64,000 bases of DNA from Fragum whitleyi (taxonomy: Eukaryota; Mollusca; Bivalvia; Cardiida; Cardiidae): NCBI GenBank assembly GCA_948146395.1, contig OX411543.1:32073058-32137057 (forward strand), written 5' to 3'. Of this stretch, positions 10,905-22,956 are shown in pieces. Each line of letters opens with the position of its first letter. Positions within the stretch are counted from its first letter, which is position 1. Made by a program: the position numbers and the translations under genes. The notes beneath the pieces are model-generated. The model was given only the letters and a program-made list of their open reading frames with translations, was not told the origin of the DNA and did no database searches.

Positions 10905-12149
10905 TTAACGCTTTCCTGTTTTACAAAATTTTGGACCTGTCCAACTTCAAAGGTTTTACAGACGAAAACATTTAAAGTCTATTTAATTTGAAAAACTAGA
11001 AAGCCATGAATGGCTTGAGTCGCTCCACAGGCTTGAAATTCTTGTAAAAGTAAATAAATGTTTCGACTAGATTTTTAGATATTTGGGGTTCTACTGATGT
11101 TGAAAATGATTTTCAAAGTTTAAACAATATGACAGATAGAGAAATGACCTCCGCTCTTAAAAGACATATTTTTCATCAAATCAAAATGATTTTTGGCTGC
11201 ATGATAATGGGTCACCGAAAGATCATACCAAAAATTTTTGATTGAAATCCATCAGTTACGTTCTGAGAAAATGATTTTCATAGTTTTCACTATTTAACTT
11301 ATTGAGAAATGACCTCTACCCATAAAATGCATATTTTTCATCCAATCAAAATAATTTTTGGTACACTGATCAAGGGTCACTAAAGGATCATTCCAGTGAA
11401 ATTTGGTTGATATCTATCGGTTACATTCCGAGAAAATGATTTTCAAAGTTTCCACTATATAACATATGGAGAAATGACCTCCGCCCATAAAATGCATATT
11501 TTCCATCCGATCAAAATGATTTTTTGTAGACTGATAAAAGGTCACTCAAGGATCATTCCAGTGAAATTTGGTTGATATCCATCAGTTACATTCTGAGAAA
11601 ATGATTTTCAAAGTTTCCACTATATAACATTTAGAGAAATGACCTCCGCGCATAAAATGCATATTTTCCATCCGATCACAATGATTTCTTGTAGACGGAT
11701 AAAGGGTCACCCAAGGATCGTTCATGTAAAATTTGATTGGTATCCATTCATTAGAATCTGAGAAAACTCACTTTTTACCATATTTGGAAATTAGCCACTC
11801 CCATTAAATCCATGTTTTTCATTGGATCAAAATTTCTTGAACAACTTTGAAAGAAGGTCACCCAAGGATCATTCCTGTGAAGTTTGGTTGAAATCCATCC
11901 AGTAGTTTCTGAGGAGAAGATTTTTAAAGAAAAGTTTACGACCGCACGGACGGACGGACGGACGCACGCACGACAGACACAACGCCATGACAATAGCCCC
12001 AGTGGCTTTCAGCCAGTGGAGCTAATAACCATTCAGTCGGGTAGAAAATAATGTGGAAAAAGAAGAAATTGCTTCTTTTTTTCACAATGTTTTCTCAATC
12101 ATAAAATCACAGGCACATAAGAAGCAGGGATTAAACAGCAAAGGGTTAA
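10905..12149 (-). repeat. TTAA-flanked MITE family D, copy 1, split by a larger element
   Basis: The left part (10905-10995, from TTAA and a CTTTCCTGTTTTACAAAA end) and the right part (12024-12149, ending AGCAAAGGGTTAA) together match the intact copy at 27855-28083. The 1-kb gap is the rolling-circle-like element at 10996-12023. The left end has a CG in place of CC after TTAA. Confidence 0.65.
10996..12023 (-). mobile_element. Rolling-circle-like element, AGCTCCACTGG family, copy 1
   Basis: On the minus strand the 5' end is an imperfect hairpin (12011-12023 with 11995-12007, loop TTC) and a GTCC/GTGC run follows (about 11943-11970). The body has degenerate units of about 165 bp, marked by GAGAAATGACCTC near 11300, 11470 and 11634. 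The 3' end is an AAGCCAT-TC-ATGGCTT hairpin and CTAG (10996-10999). A CCTGTGGAGC near the 3' end is an inverted copy of the 5' arm with one mismatch. It sits in an A-run inside a MITE without a target duplication longer than 2 nt. Same family at 30290-30906 and 55966-56894. Confidence 0.65.
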
Positions 12150-12905
12150 ATCCACAGGTCTCGATCAGGCCTGACGACTGGTGTTAGTGTTTATCCAGAG
12201 GTGTGAAAATACAGATTTTCTCCACTTGTCTCTGGAAAAGCATGTTTTTTCTACCAATGTCCAGGATAAGAATAAACTTGTCAGCGAAAATGAGAATTGA
12301 TGCAGTGGTTTTGAAATATTTTGAATGTCTGCTTGTCCACGGATAAGTAACAATCAAAAACTGGCTTGGCCATATCAAACACCTACTTGTCCAATGAATT
12401 TTGAAGAGCGTTCAAAATATCAAAAACAAAATTGATGTAGCTAAAAAAAACTAAAAGTATCCTAGAAATAGACTGTTCACATGGGATGACATGGAATTTC
12501 AGAAAAACAGCTAACTTTTTAAGAAAATATTTTTCTTTGGAGATATTTTCACTTGTCTATGGGCAACCCAGCCATGAAACTATGCTTGTCCATGCAGCTT
12601 AATGGACAAGTCAGACAACTTGGGCAGCTTATTTCAGAACCATTGAGATAAATATTGAGAAAAGTCAGAAAACAGTCTTTAACGAAGAAAATGCTGGAGC
12701 CCAGCATTTTCTTCAATAAAAACAAAGTTTTCTACCCTATGATAAAAACATAAGGCTAATGACATATTCAATCTATTAAGTACCCTTCCAAGATTTGCTC
12801 TGGTATTTACTTGTCTATGGACAAGTGGCCTTGTAAAAAGGTACTTAAAGGTCCGCACATAGAAAAGCCTGTATTGGACAAGTCAGGTATTTGAATTCCA
12901 CACCA
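12150..12905. repeat. Interspersed repeat with many ACTTGTCC/GGACAAGT words
   Basis: Shares blocks with 1-560. Words related to ACTTGTCYATGGACAAGT occur near 12223, 12330, 12383, 12551, 12588-12610, 12809 and 12874, mostly as half or full palindromes. Noncoding; the function of the repeated palindrome is unknown. Confidence 0.5.
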
Positions 12906-12980
12906 CAGGTCTATCCCTACTGTTTGCCTACATGCGCTGTTTAATTTGCAGACAGCACCATTTTGTCATCCTGAACACAA

Positions 12981-13563
12981 GGCAGATAACTGCTATTCTA
13001 ATTCTACACAGGGCAGATAACTGCTATTCTAATTCTACACAGGGTAGATAACTGCTATTCTCATTCTACAAAAGGCAGATAACTGCTATTCTAATTTTAC
13101 ACAGGGCAGATAACTGCTATTCTCATTCTACACAGGGCAGATAACTGCTATTCTCATTCTACACAGGGCAGATAACTGCTATTCCAATTCTACACAGGGC
13201 AGATAACTGCTATTGTCATTCTACACAGGGCAGATACCTGCTATTCTTATTCTACACAGGGCAGATAACTGCTATTCTAATTCTACACTGGGCAGATAAC
13301 TGCTATTTGAATTCTACACAGGGCAGATAACTGCTATTCTAATTCTACACAGGGCAGATACCTGCTTTTCTAATTCTACACAGGGCCGATAACTGCTATT
13401 CTCATTCTACACTGGGCAGATAACTGCTATTCTAATTCTACACAGGGCAGATAACTGCTATTCTAATTCTACACAGGGCATATAACTGCTATTTGAATTC
13501 TACACAGGGCAGATACCTGCTATTCTAATTCTACACAGGGCAGATAACTGCTATTCGAATTCT
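12981..13563. repeat. 31-bp minisatellite, about 18.7 copies
   Basis: The unit GGCAGATAACTGCTATTCTA + ATTCTACACAG repeats head to tail with a strict 31-bp period (starts at 12981, 13012, 13043 and so on to 13539). Units differ by single substitutions only. Each unit holds GCAG-ATAA-CTGC, a short inverted repeat. The array is preceded by TTTTGTCATCCTGAA, a phrase that also precedes the 51-bp repeats at 40080-40318. Confidence 0.95.
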
Positions 13564-14590
13564 GTCACTATGAAGCACACAATTTCATTTAATTCGAACA
13601 TGTTAACATATTTGAACAGGTTTTCTGTGACAGGGTTTTTAATATGAAATAGGACAAAAAGAATAGGTAGGTAAAACAAAAGTGTTATAGCGCGGTTTTA
13701 TTGATCCAAGTCTGACCCCTGCTATATCGATGGATAAAAATCAGATTATTCCTACTTGGCTTTGCACGTGGTTTCATAGGAATGGATAACAAATGGTATT
13801 GAATGTAATATATATTTTGTGAATTGATAAAATATGTCAGTAATTGTTAGTTAAGCATTTTTTCCACAGAAGTCAGATTCGGATCAAATAAATCAAGGTA
13901 TGCTAATAGAAAACCATGAAATAAAGTGTGATAGATCTAAAGAAAATTTTATCTCCCCTAAGGAAAAGAAGAACAATAAGATACAACTTGTTGTTACTGT
14001 TAATTGCTTAATTCTTCTTTGGTTTTTTGCATGACCATCCAGAGCTTGATGAAAAAAAAAATGATTTTTCAGAATTGCTTGGGATTTTCACAATCACCAT
14101 ATAGATCCTTTCTCGGGCTGTAATTTGAAAAGTTTCTACAATTCTTACTTGCCAGGGTTTTAGTCTGATATCAACAAAATAGGGTCCAAAGGACTCAATC
14201 ATTGGGATCTTAGGGGTCCTTTCTTAAATTTTGGGAGTCCCTGCTTTAGGATTAGTCTATTTCTTTTAGATCATAATCTTGTATTTTGTAAGTTATCATT
14301 GATAGAAGTATTTTACTATTTGGGGCTCAACTTCAGGAAATAATTCCTCTAGTGAGGAATGGTAGGTTACACACCTGTAAATATTGATTGCTATCACTAA
14401 AGTCCCAAATCAGCAAATTACTGTATATCTGTAATCATTCAATGGACAGGAACCAAACTCAAACTTATTCTGTTAGTTACTCATTAATGCAGGCTCACAC
14501 AACAAAAATTAGCCCAATATCTCAAAGGGACTGTAGACAAAAGTTCGTAAAACTGAAATTTTCTAGTAATTTTCCAAGTCCAGCAACCAT
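13564..14590. other. No gene recognised
   Basis: Noncoding AT-rich sequence. Frames at 14008-14202 (-) and 14388-14600 (+) have no recognisable features. Confidence 0.35.
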
Positions 14591-15540
14591 ATCTTCCTAA
14601 GCCCCAGATACTAAGTTTTAAGGGGGCATAATTCAGGGAAATAAATGAACCATAAACCCTTGATCCATCTACATCTACAAATTATAGTGATGACACAATG
14701 ACCAAGTTTCATTTAAATCAAGACAAAAGTTAGGAGTTGCATTCACAAGGCTGCAATTTCAATAAGTCCCAGATACAAAGTTTAAAGAGGGCATTATTCA
14801 GGGAAAAATTAATGAACACTCAAAAACCCAGAGACTAATTTTTAAGGGGGCATAACTCTTGCAAAAATCAATGAACCATTAAATCCTTGATCCATGTACA
14901 CCAACAAATTATGGTAATGATATTGACCAAGTTTCATTTAAATCAAGAGAAAAATTTAGAGGAATTGCGTTCACAAGGCTGCAATTTCAATAAGCCCCAG
15001 ACACTAAGTTTTAAGGGGGCATAATTCAGGGAAATAAATGAGCCATAAAACCCTTGATCCATGTACACCAACAAATTATGGTGATGATATTGACCAAGTT
15101 TCATTTAAATCAAGAGAAAAAGTTAGGAGGAGCCCATGATACTAAGTTTTAAGGGGGCATTTTTCAGAGAAAAATAAATGAACCATAAAATCCTCACTTC
15201 ATCCACATCTACCAATTTAGGTTAAAACATCCACCAAGCTTTATTTAGATCCAGCCAGAAATTTAGGAGGAGTTGCATTGACAAGGCTGCAATTTCAATA
15301 AGCCTCAGGGACTAAGTTTTAAGGGGATATAACTGAGGCAAAAATCAATGAACCATAAAATCTTTACTTCATGCACATCTACCAATTAAAGTGATAACAT
15401 TGACCAAGTTTCAAAAATTTCTAACCAGAAACTTAGGAGTTTTGCTCACAAGAACAGTGGACCTACTTACGTATGCACATAAAGATGGACAGACAAAGAA
15501 GACGACCCCAATATACAACCGCCTCTGGCGGCCAATAAAA
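14591..15540 (-). mobile_element. Rolling-circle-like element, CGCCGCC family, minus copy
   Basis: Degenerate tandem units ('agttttaagggggcataa', 'aaccataaaatcctt', 'gaccaagtttcatttaaatc') run to a GTCCATC-type stretch and an imperfect hairpin CCGCC-tct-GGCGG at about 15512-15535. It is the opposite-strand relative of 34917-35886. The 3' end on its left side could not be found. Confidence 0.55.
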
Positions 15541-17120
15541 ATGTTTCACTTTCTTTTTATTTAATGATTCTGAAACAACCTGTCTTTTAAAATACTACAG
15601 TATCCTGGTCGACTTTCTTCTGGTCTACATTCAGAATCTATCTAGAAACCCTGTTCAAACTGTGCACTGCAACCTCGAAAATGGCCCAATCCTTTTGTAA
15701 TCAGGATGGATGCTTGTAGCCAGCCAAGTTTGCCTAATACTATTGAATAAGGAGATAATGTCTGCCCTGTCAGAATGCTGAAGGAGATTTTGTCACCTTA
15801 TAAAATAGATTGAGGGGCTTATGTCTGCCTTGACAAAATGACCAAAGGGATTCTGTCTGTCCTGTCAAAAGCAGTGAAGGGGATTATGATTGGTTGCCAA
15901 CTGTTTAGAGACCAATTCTTGCTGAGTACTTGTTCTCACCAACTGATCCAGGTTACAGTAAAAACAGAAAAGAAACACCTCTAAATTACAAATAATGTTG
16001 ATAACTTCTTTAACTCAAAAAATAATTTTGTTGTAAATGAACATTGCATCTCCACTGTGAAAATGGTCAGGTTGTGAGAACTGATACACAGCAAGAATTC
16101 GTCTCCAACCAGTAAAGACTTATCTTGTTAAATGACCTTGACCATTGACCTTGATATTAAATAATGTGAATCCTTAGTCCTATTGGTATGCCAAACATGA
16201 ACAATATTGCCCATGACATACACCTAAAAAAAAAAAAAAATAATAATAATAATAATCCTCTGGTTCAAGATTTGGAGTTTTTAGGTATAGGCCTAAGCCA
16301 AGGCTAAAATTTTTGACCTTGACCTAAATTGATAAAATTACCCTGTCAGGTGCATCTTGTGGAGACGTAGCGTCATAACAAATATATGTATTGTAACTTT
16401 TACAAAGTTGCTTGATATGCGGAATGGAAGAGACAAACAAATCAATTGTTACTGTTCTTTTTGTGTCAGGGCGCCAAAACAAATTCGACATGTGTCTTCT
16501 TAAATTTTATGTGGATAAATTAGCATGACAACAAAAATCTACTACATGACATTTCGCCTGAAAGACTTTGTTATAATGAATAAACAATATATAATAAAAA
16601 TATTCCTTTTACCTCGCACGAGTTAGCTTTTACTCTTCGTTTTCTTAAAACTCTAGACGAGAGAATAGACCTGCGCGGATAAACAGACATATGTGACGTC
16701 ATGGAAGGAAAATAACACGCGAGGGATAGTTTTTCATTGTGAACCGGCCTACAGTCCACTCGTTCCTCATTCAACTCATTCTTTGCAATTCAGGACAATT
16801 AAGATCAACTCGTTCCGCACGAGCTCCAACACTATAGCAACAAAAATAATTATTATCATTATTATTATTATTATTATTATCATTTTTTGTGTTTTGTTCC
16901 AAATCACTACTAGTGTATGTACGATGGCCCTGTCTAGTGACACGTGCTCCCGCTTGCAGCATAGGACATTAGACTGGTCCCACTGTCGACTATCATTATA
17001 AAAAGCTTCATACATGTGTCGACAGTATATGTGAAGCATATTGACCTGAATCTGGCCTTTGTGATTTAAATGCATTAAATATCGGTCGATTCCCTTCGGC
17101 AAAACGACACTTACCTGCGG
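15541..17120. other. No gene; two A/T-rich trinucleotide microsatellites
   Basis: Holds an A-run followed by (TAA)n at about 16219-16254 and an (ATT)n stretch at about 16850-16888. Open frames overlapping the second (16693-17102, both strands) are produced by the repeat and are not supported. Confidence 0.5.
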
Positions 17121-17521
17121 AATTCAGTCGTTAAATTGGGGTGCACGTGTTAGCTCTGTTAAACCGAAAACTGGAAATAAAATGAAATCCCCTCTCACAG
17201 CCGCACACAAGCAAGAACCTTTTCTTTTCTTTGCCAAAATGAATCGTCTGCTCAATGACTAGGTGCCCTGTATATCAATATACTTTAAAGTCCACGCATA
17301 CCTGTAATTTGTAAAGAATAACGGCATGTCCATGCTTGATCATCACGTGCCAATTCAGTCGTAAAATTGGGGTGCACGTGTTAGCTCTGTTAACCCGAAC
17401 ACTGGATAATAAAATGAAATCCCCTCTCACAGCCGCACACAAGCAAGACCTTTTTTTCTTTGAAAATGAATCGTCTGCTCAATGACTAGGTGCCTTGTAT
17501 ATCAATATACTATTAAGTCCA
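17121..17521. repeat. Direct duplication of ~170 bp
   Basis: The block from about 17121 to 17297 (starting AATTCAGTCG, with GGGGTGCACGTGTTAGCTC and CTCAATGACTAGGTGCC) is repeated at about 17352-17521 with a few substitutions and small indels, after a spacer of about 55 bp. It directly precedes the Tc1-like remnant. Confidence 0.8.
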
Positions 17522-18126
17522 ACGCCAACGTCGTTTGGCATTGTTACAGGCACACTCACCACGAAATTTTCCTATGATGCAATTGAGACGATTATCCTTT
17601 ACCGACGAATCCCGGTTCACTCTCTACCATTCGGACGACCAACGTCGTGTATACCAACGTCGTCGCGAACGTTACAACAACGCTTTCGTCGTTGAACTGG
17701 ATAGGTTTTGCGGTGGTTCGGTATGTGTTTGGGGCGGCATCTCCTATGAGTTTAAATCACCATTGATCGTGATTGACGGTTATTTAAACGGCGTCAGGTA
17801 TAGGGAAGAAATCCTCCACCCAGATACCGCCCCATTGGTGCAAGCACGGAACCTGCATGATATTGCAGAAAGACAATGCCCGGCCCCGTGTCGCCAGAGT
17901 TAGCCAGCAATTTCTTGCCAACCGTAATATACACCCACTCAATTGGCCAGCATTCAACCCAGATATGTCCCCAATTGAACATTTGTGGGACGAACTGTAT
18001 AGGAGGGTAAGGAGACGTTCAAATGCCCCGACTAAACATGCTCTCACACATAACACCCTGGTGAATTCCATACATAGACGAATCGGCGCTGTCACAGCTG
18101 CGCATAGAGGACACAAAAGATACTGA
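17522..18126 (+). pseudogene. Tc1/mariner-like transposase, C-terminal DDE part, broken
   Basis: Remnant of a cut-and-paste transposase. The first frame (17535-17903) has FTDESRF, containing the first catalytic Asp, and VWGGIS. The second frame (17857-18126) has KDNARPR, containing the second Asp, and NPDMSPIEHLWDEL, containing the last acidic residue of the DDE/D triad. The N-terminal DNA-binding part is missing. The catalytic domain is split by a frameshift near 17855-17865. A deletion seems to remove the segment between the SNAPTKHALTHN region and NSIHRRIGAV. No inverted terminal repeats were identified. The product cannot be active. Confidence 0.85.
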
Positions 18127-18972
18127 TATATCCGGCCGTGTTTCGCCAAGCAAGAAGGGTCGTCGTTGAAAGGGGTATTTTGGTAACATAATCAGCATCG
18201 GAAATCGATTGAAGCTTCAACAGCTGGTTCCATACAGATGACATTTCATACAAAAATGAATATAATAATCCACTGGTATAATTTATCCCTTAAAACAATC
18301 AATTTAGGTTACCCGGCGTTTCTTTTTCGTCCTAGTATATATCGTAATGATTTGAGAGATTTCTATTAAGCTAATCTTGTATTCGTGAGTATCTCGGAAC
18401 TTGTGTGACCTTTTGTCCTTATTTATCTTCATTTCGCTTAAATCAGTAAGACAATAAATGCTTTTACCAAACCCAAACCTAGATTCAACTGATGTTTACA
18501 TTATTAGTACAAGTGATACTCACCCTGTTAAACAATTGCTTCGATGATTCGGGTTTCAAGCATTATTTTCGCGCGCTGAAATTCATAAATGGGTTAAATT
18601 TTCACACGCAGCGATACACTATCATGTATGGTGTTGTGATTTTCGACAATCACGTGTGCCGACGGTCACTATATGTAAGTAAGGCATTGCCTGACTACAT
18701 GAAAAATAGTGAATGTGATGAAATAATCCATGTCACCAAGGTTTAAAAATGGACCGTTTTTTTAGCTCGCCAGAGCACTTACAAGAAGCCTCACAAATTA
18801 ACATGGAATCACATGTGAATAATATCTTCAGGTCATGTTAGAATCAGCTTCGACAAATCGGTCATTTTAGAGACTTTCTAAGTGAAAGCGCAGCTAAGAC
18901 CATTGTCATTTCTTTGATTCCGGCTTCATTATTGTAATTCTTTACTGTTTGAACTACCTAAAAATCTCTGAA
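18127..18972. other. No gene recognised
   Basis: Flank of the Tc1-like remnant. A frame at 18492-18746 (84 codons) has no recognisable domain. Confidence 0.3.
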
Positions 18973-19610
18973 TAAGCTGCAGATAGTTCAGAACACGTCT
19001 ACCCGTATTATCACGACAACAAAAAGACAGCATCATGTTACACAGATTTTGAAAGAGTTACATTGGATACCTGTAGAACAGAGAATTGCTTTTTAAATTT
19101 TAACTTATACCTTAAGCTCTTCATGGTCAAGCTCCCACTTACATTCAGTCACTTTTAGACATATATGTGCCAAATCGAGTTCTAAAGTCTGGATCAAATG
19201 CTACAAGCCTTGTGGTTCCAAAGAGCCGAACTAAAACATATAGAGATCGTATTTTTATGACGACAGCTCTAACACTCTGAAATTCTCTCTCTTCCGTAGT
19301 CAGGTCTTCCAAAACGGTTGTATCTTTTAAAAACAACTGAAGACTCACCTATCTTTACAATATACCAAATTAATTGTTCTATGAAAATATAAAACTTTTT
19401 ACGGCGATTGTTTGGTTCGATGTATAGAAGCATTAATCATAATAAACAAATTGGTTTGTCTTTTAGATTGTTTTATGATTGATATCTTTTAACATAATCT
19501 TTTTTTGTTTGTTCACATGTAACTTTATTCGTTTTTAAGTTTGTGAAGCGCTTTTGAACGTACCTCGGTATGAAAAAAGTGCTATAAAGATGTGGTAAAT
19601 GATAATAATA
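18973..19610 (+). pseudogene. Non-LTR retrotransposon 3' end (RT C-terminus and 3' UTR)
   Basis: Translation from about 18973 gives LQIVQNTSTRII, LKELHWIPVEQRIAF and, after several stops and frameshifts, text equivalent to WNSLPS..FKKxLKTHLF, typical of the C-terminal domain of L2/CR1-like reverse transcriptases. The tail 'gaagcgctttt..gtgctataaag' at about 19545-19592 is the kind of 3' end found on such elements. Heavily decayed and 5' truncated. Confidence 0.65.
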
Positions 19611-19631
19611 TATGTTAAAATATAATTTATA

Positions 19632-19935
19632 TTTTCTCTGAAACTACTGGTTAGAATTCAGCCAAAATTAAAAGGAGTGATGCTTGGGACATGCCATTTG
19701 AAATTTAATTCTGATCGGACTGATAACTCAGTGCTACAGGCTGTCGTGTCACACAAAATTCGCACTATTTTGATATTTATAAAACACCTTCTCCTCCGAA
19801 ACTACTGGTCAGAATTCAACCAAACTTCACTAGGCTGATATCTTTGGTGTTATTGGCTGTCGTATCATCCAAAATGGACCCATGTGGTAAAAAAAGAATA
19901 TCTTCTTCTCCGAAACTACTGGTAAAAATTCAATC
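19632..19935. repeat. Degenerate GAAACTACTGG repeat fragment
   Basis: Three units containing 'tccgaaactactggt(c/t)a(g)aattcaacc' near 19638, 19796 and 19910. This phrase belongs to the internal units of the AGCTCCACTGG rolling-circle-like family; no termini were seen. Confidence 0.4.
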
Positions 19936-22925
19936 AAACTTCAATGTAACAATAATCAGGATATACTCTTTCAGATTCCTTTGCTTAATCCTGATTGGGA
20001 TGATAGGGCTCTACGTGCGATAGAGTCACTAGATTTTGTCCTGTGATCATGAATTGCAGGTGTAAATAAAAGTTTTTGAATGATTCTAGACGTCACCAAG
20101 TAGATATAATTATGTGTACGAGGGATTTTCAATATTTATCCAGATTAGGTCAATTAAGCATCACTGATTTATCGTTATAAGAAAAAAAGTATACTCATAT
20201 CAATGGGATACTTTATATGATCAAACTTGCCAAAGCCTGAAGCAGTTGAACGATGTATATTCTTTTTAAACAAAAGCACATGGGAATTAGGAGGCGGCGT
20301 ACAGAACATGACGCTAGCGACGTTGTCGAGAATTAAGACATTTGGTGTTGTGTAATTTAGCTTGTCACGACTCGTTATTCATGGGAAAAGGATGAATTCA
20401 GTGTTCCTGTAATTAAGCTGTTCTGTAAGCTGTACCCCTTAGTAAATCGCCTATATCTTCCAGAGACCCGGCAGTTGACGTCCCTTCAGTTGCTTTGACA
20501 AGTTTCTCTCTGTCTGTTCTTTCTCTTATCTCACGGGGCACGGAAGCGTCTTCACCGATGAAAGTTAAGCAATTGGAAGAATGAACGATTCCCTTGCAGC
20601 GTGACAAGTGTTTGGTTTATGTATTTCGTAATTTTGGTGGATAACAAATAGAATAAATAAAGATCAAATTTCCGAGCATTCAGTTGATGTCGTCTAAAAC
20701 GTTCCGAAACACTAACACCGCCACATTTTATACGAACCTTATAGAAAAAATCTACGGTCAAATTATTTTAAATTAAGACAATGCATTTGTAATACTTATT
20801 CCAGCAACGCAATTAATGTTCAAATGTTTCAACAGTTAGAAAGAAAGAATATTTACCAACGAAGACCAAATGTAAAGATTATTTTATCTAATGCGCCGGG
20901 TACCCGTTTCCATGGCATTTTATATGGCGCGCGCTTTGTTCGATAACTATATCAATTATCAATTTTACATAACCATAGGTAGATTGAATTCCAACAGCGA
21001 ATGATACCAAATTTATTTTGATTGCTTCATAAATAAAATTTTGCGATGCAAAATCCGGTTAATTTTTGAACAACCCTCGTATGCATTGTATATGAACGGG
21101 TGGAATAAATACTTCAATAACAATATTACCGTATTGTATCGTATATTTTAGATGGACTAAATCAGTGCCTCTGTCTCTTTTAATGCTTGGATCTCAGGCA
21201 TCGAGTTTCCTGTTTCAAGACCTAATTTTAGGAATGTTGTTTATCCTTAACCTTTACAGATAACTTAATTGCTTGTCTCTATATCACCTTTTGGTTTGAT
21301 TACCCCCTTTTGATGTTGTTTTTCAGTTTTTATTTTCCTTATTTATCTATTTATTACTGATTTATTTCACTATGGTTCAAATAGCAAGAGCCAATAAACT
21401 TGTTGTTCCACATTCGATTAAATATAAGAACTTACATGAATAAAACATCAGTATTAATTTGAATCAAAGTGCTTGAAAAGTATTGGAAAACAATAACATT
21501 TTCCATTAAAAATGTGTGAATTGAATTCTAGCCAACCAAACATTGTATTAAAAGGAGAAATATATCATTCTTTTAATTTCAATAATTCCCTTTATTTCTA
21601 GCAGCTTTATAACAGTTTTTTTCAATAGCATATTCATTTTCCCTGATTGGCCTAAAAATTTGGACGATCGATAAATGAATGTGAAATAGATCTTGCTAAA
21701 TTATTGAAAAGGTAAATAAAAATAATTACATGCAATTTAAAAAAATAAAAAAGTTATTCATAATACAGAAAAACCTTTTCTCATTGAATATATCAACATA
21801 CGCATCTGCATGTGTATCTCGACAAATACACATTATCCAGTTGATTAAATGATTAAAAAAATGAGGGCTGTAAAACCATTGAGGTAAAAATCGTCGGTTG
21901 ATTGTTAATCTCATTTTCTATTAGGGGGGGGGGGGGGGGCAGGTATATGTGGGATTAAATCAGGCCATTATAAACCGGTAACCAAATGTCTAATATCGAT
22001 AGATCTAGGTGCAGTTACCCAGTCAAGCCAGCCAGACCCGGTCAACTCGGACCCTATATATATATAAATACAGTCTATAGTAGTGTAGATTATATTCCAT
22101 AAAATTTGAAAAGGTTTGTTACAGATCAATAATATACCTTTCTGTAGTAATCCTTTTTTAAAAAAAATATGATTTTGTTTTTTCATTATCATCATATTAA
22201 ATCATTGTAAAATTTCTTAGAATGATTCTTTAAGATTAATTGAAATTTTAAATTGATGGTACACGCGCCCAATTCCTCACAATTGAACAAAGATTGAACT
22301 ACTTATTTTTGTAACAATTATACTAAATAAATAATCCTTTATAAATTGGATTTGACTTAAGATAATATAGTGTTTTCTCACTTCGCCTAGGCTCATTTGG
22401 TCTAAAATCAAATTCTCATTTGGCCTAAAAGCCTTATTTTTAAAAAAGAACCTCATTTCGTCAAAAAATTGGAGATTACCTGAACTAGCTATTTCTTTTA
22501 TCTGATTCTTTTATTTTCTCTTCAATTTTAATTATTCCTTTTAAAATGAATTTTCTCTATGACCGTTAGTGCTCATAAATTGTAATAAAATTTGCAAAAG
22601 TACAGGAATTAATACATAGAATTTAGAATAAGGTATCTCTTTTCAATCCAACTTTGAAAATTTGATGAGATATCTTAGATATGTTAACAATTTTCGCATG
22701 GTCCAAATGAATAAATATAAATAAGAAAGGATAAATGATATAAAAAAAAAGTTAAAATAAATGTATAATATTAAACATATTGTCAAATTAAGTTACAATA
22801 TCACATATATGGCACTGACTCCTGGGTTCCGTTTATTTAACATCTTACGATCATTTCTTGCGTAAGTCAAAAATTAAAGTTGCTTCCACAGTAGTACTTA
22901 AGAAACGAATTCTGCCATGCATTAC
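19936..22925. other. No gene assigned; AT-rich, one 16-G run
   Basis: Includes a G16 run at 21924-21939 and short (TA)n near 22053-22067. Around 22377-22465 a CTCACTTCGCCTA / CTCATTTGG word repeats; an inverted match lies near 24838-24870. Weak coding-like frames on the minus strand at 20413-20761 are described separately. Confidence 0.35.
20413..20761 (-). other. Weak coding-like frames, product unknown
   Basis: Two overlapping minus-strand frames (20413-20607, 64 codons; 20552-20761, 69 codons) lie in less repetitive, more GC-balanced sequence than their surroundings. The first reads as a plausible polar peptide with GEDASVPREIRERTDREKL. No domain is recognised, no splice model was established, and chance is a real alternative. 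Confidence 0.15.
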
Positions 22926-22956
22926 CTCATTGGAATCGTCTTACGATTCCAATGAG
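22926..22956. repeat. Perfect 14-bp inverted repeat at retrotransposon 5' junction
   Basis: CTCATTGGAATCGT (22926-22939), loop CTT, and its exact complement at 22943-22956. It lies just before the truncated non-LTR element begins and may be a fold-back made during target-primed integration. Confidence 0.7.

Noticed and set aside
12981..13563. CRISPR-like regular array
   Set aside because: The whole 31-bp unit repeats with no distinct spacers, and the context is eukaryotic; it is a minisatellite.
16693..17102. Three overlapping open frames
   Set aside because: All cross the (ATT)n microsatellite, which yields long runs of Ile or Asn without stops.
17784..18149. Minus-strand 121-codon frame
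   Set aside because: Antisense shadow of the Tc1-like transposase remnant.
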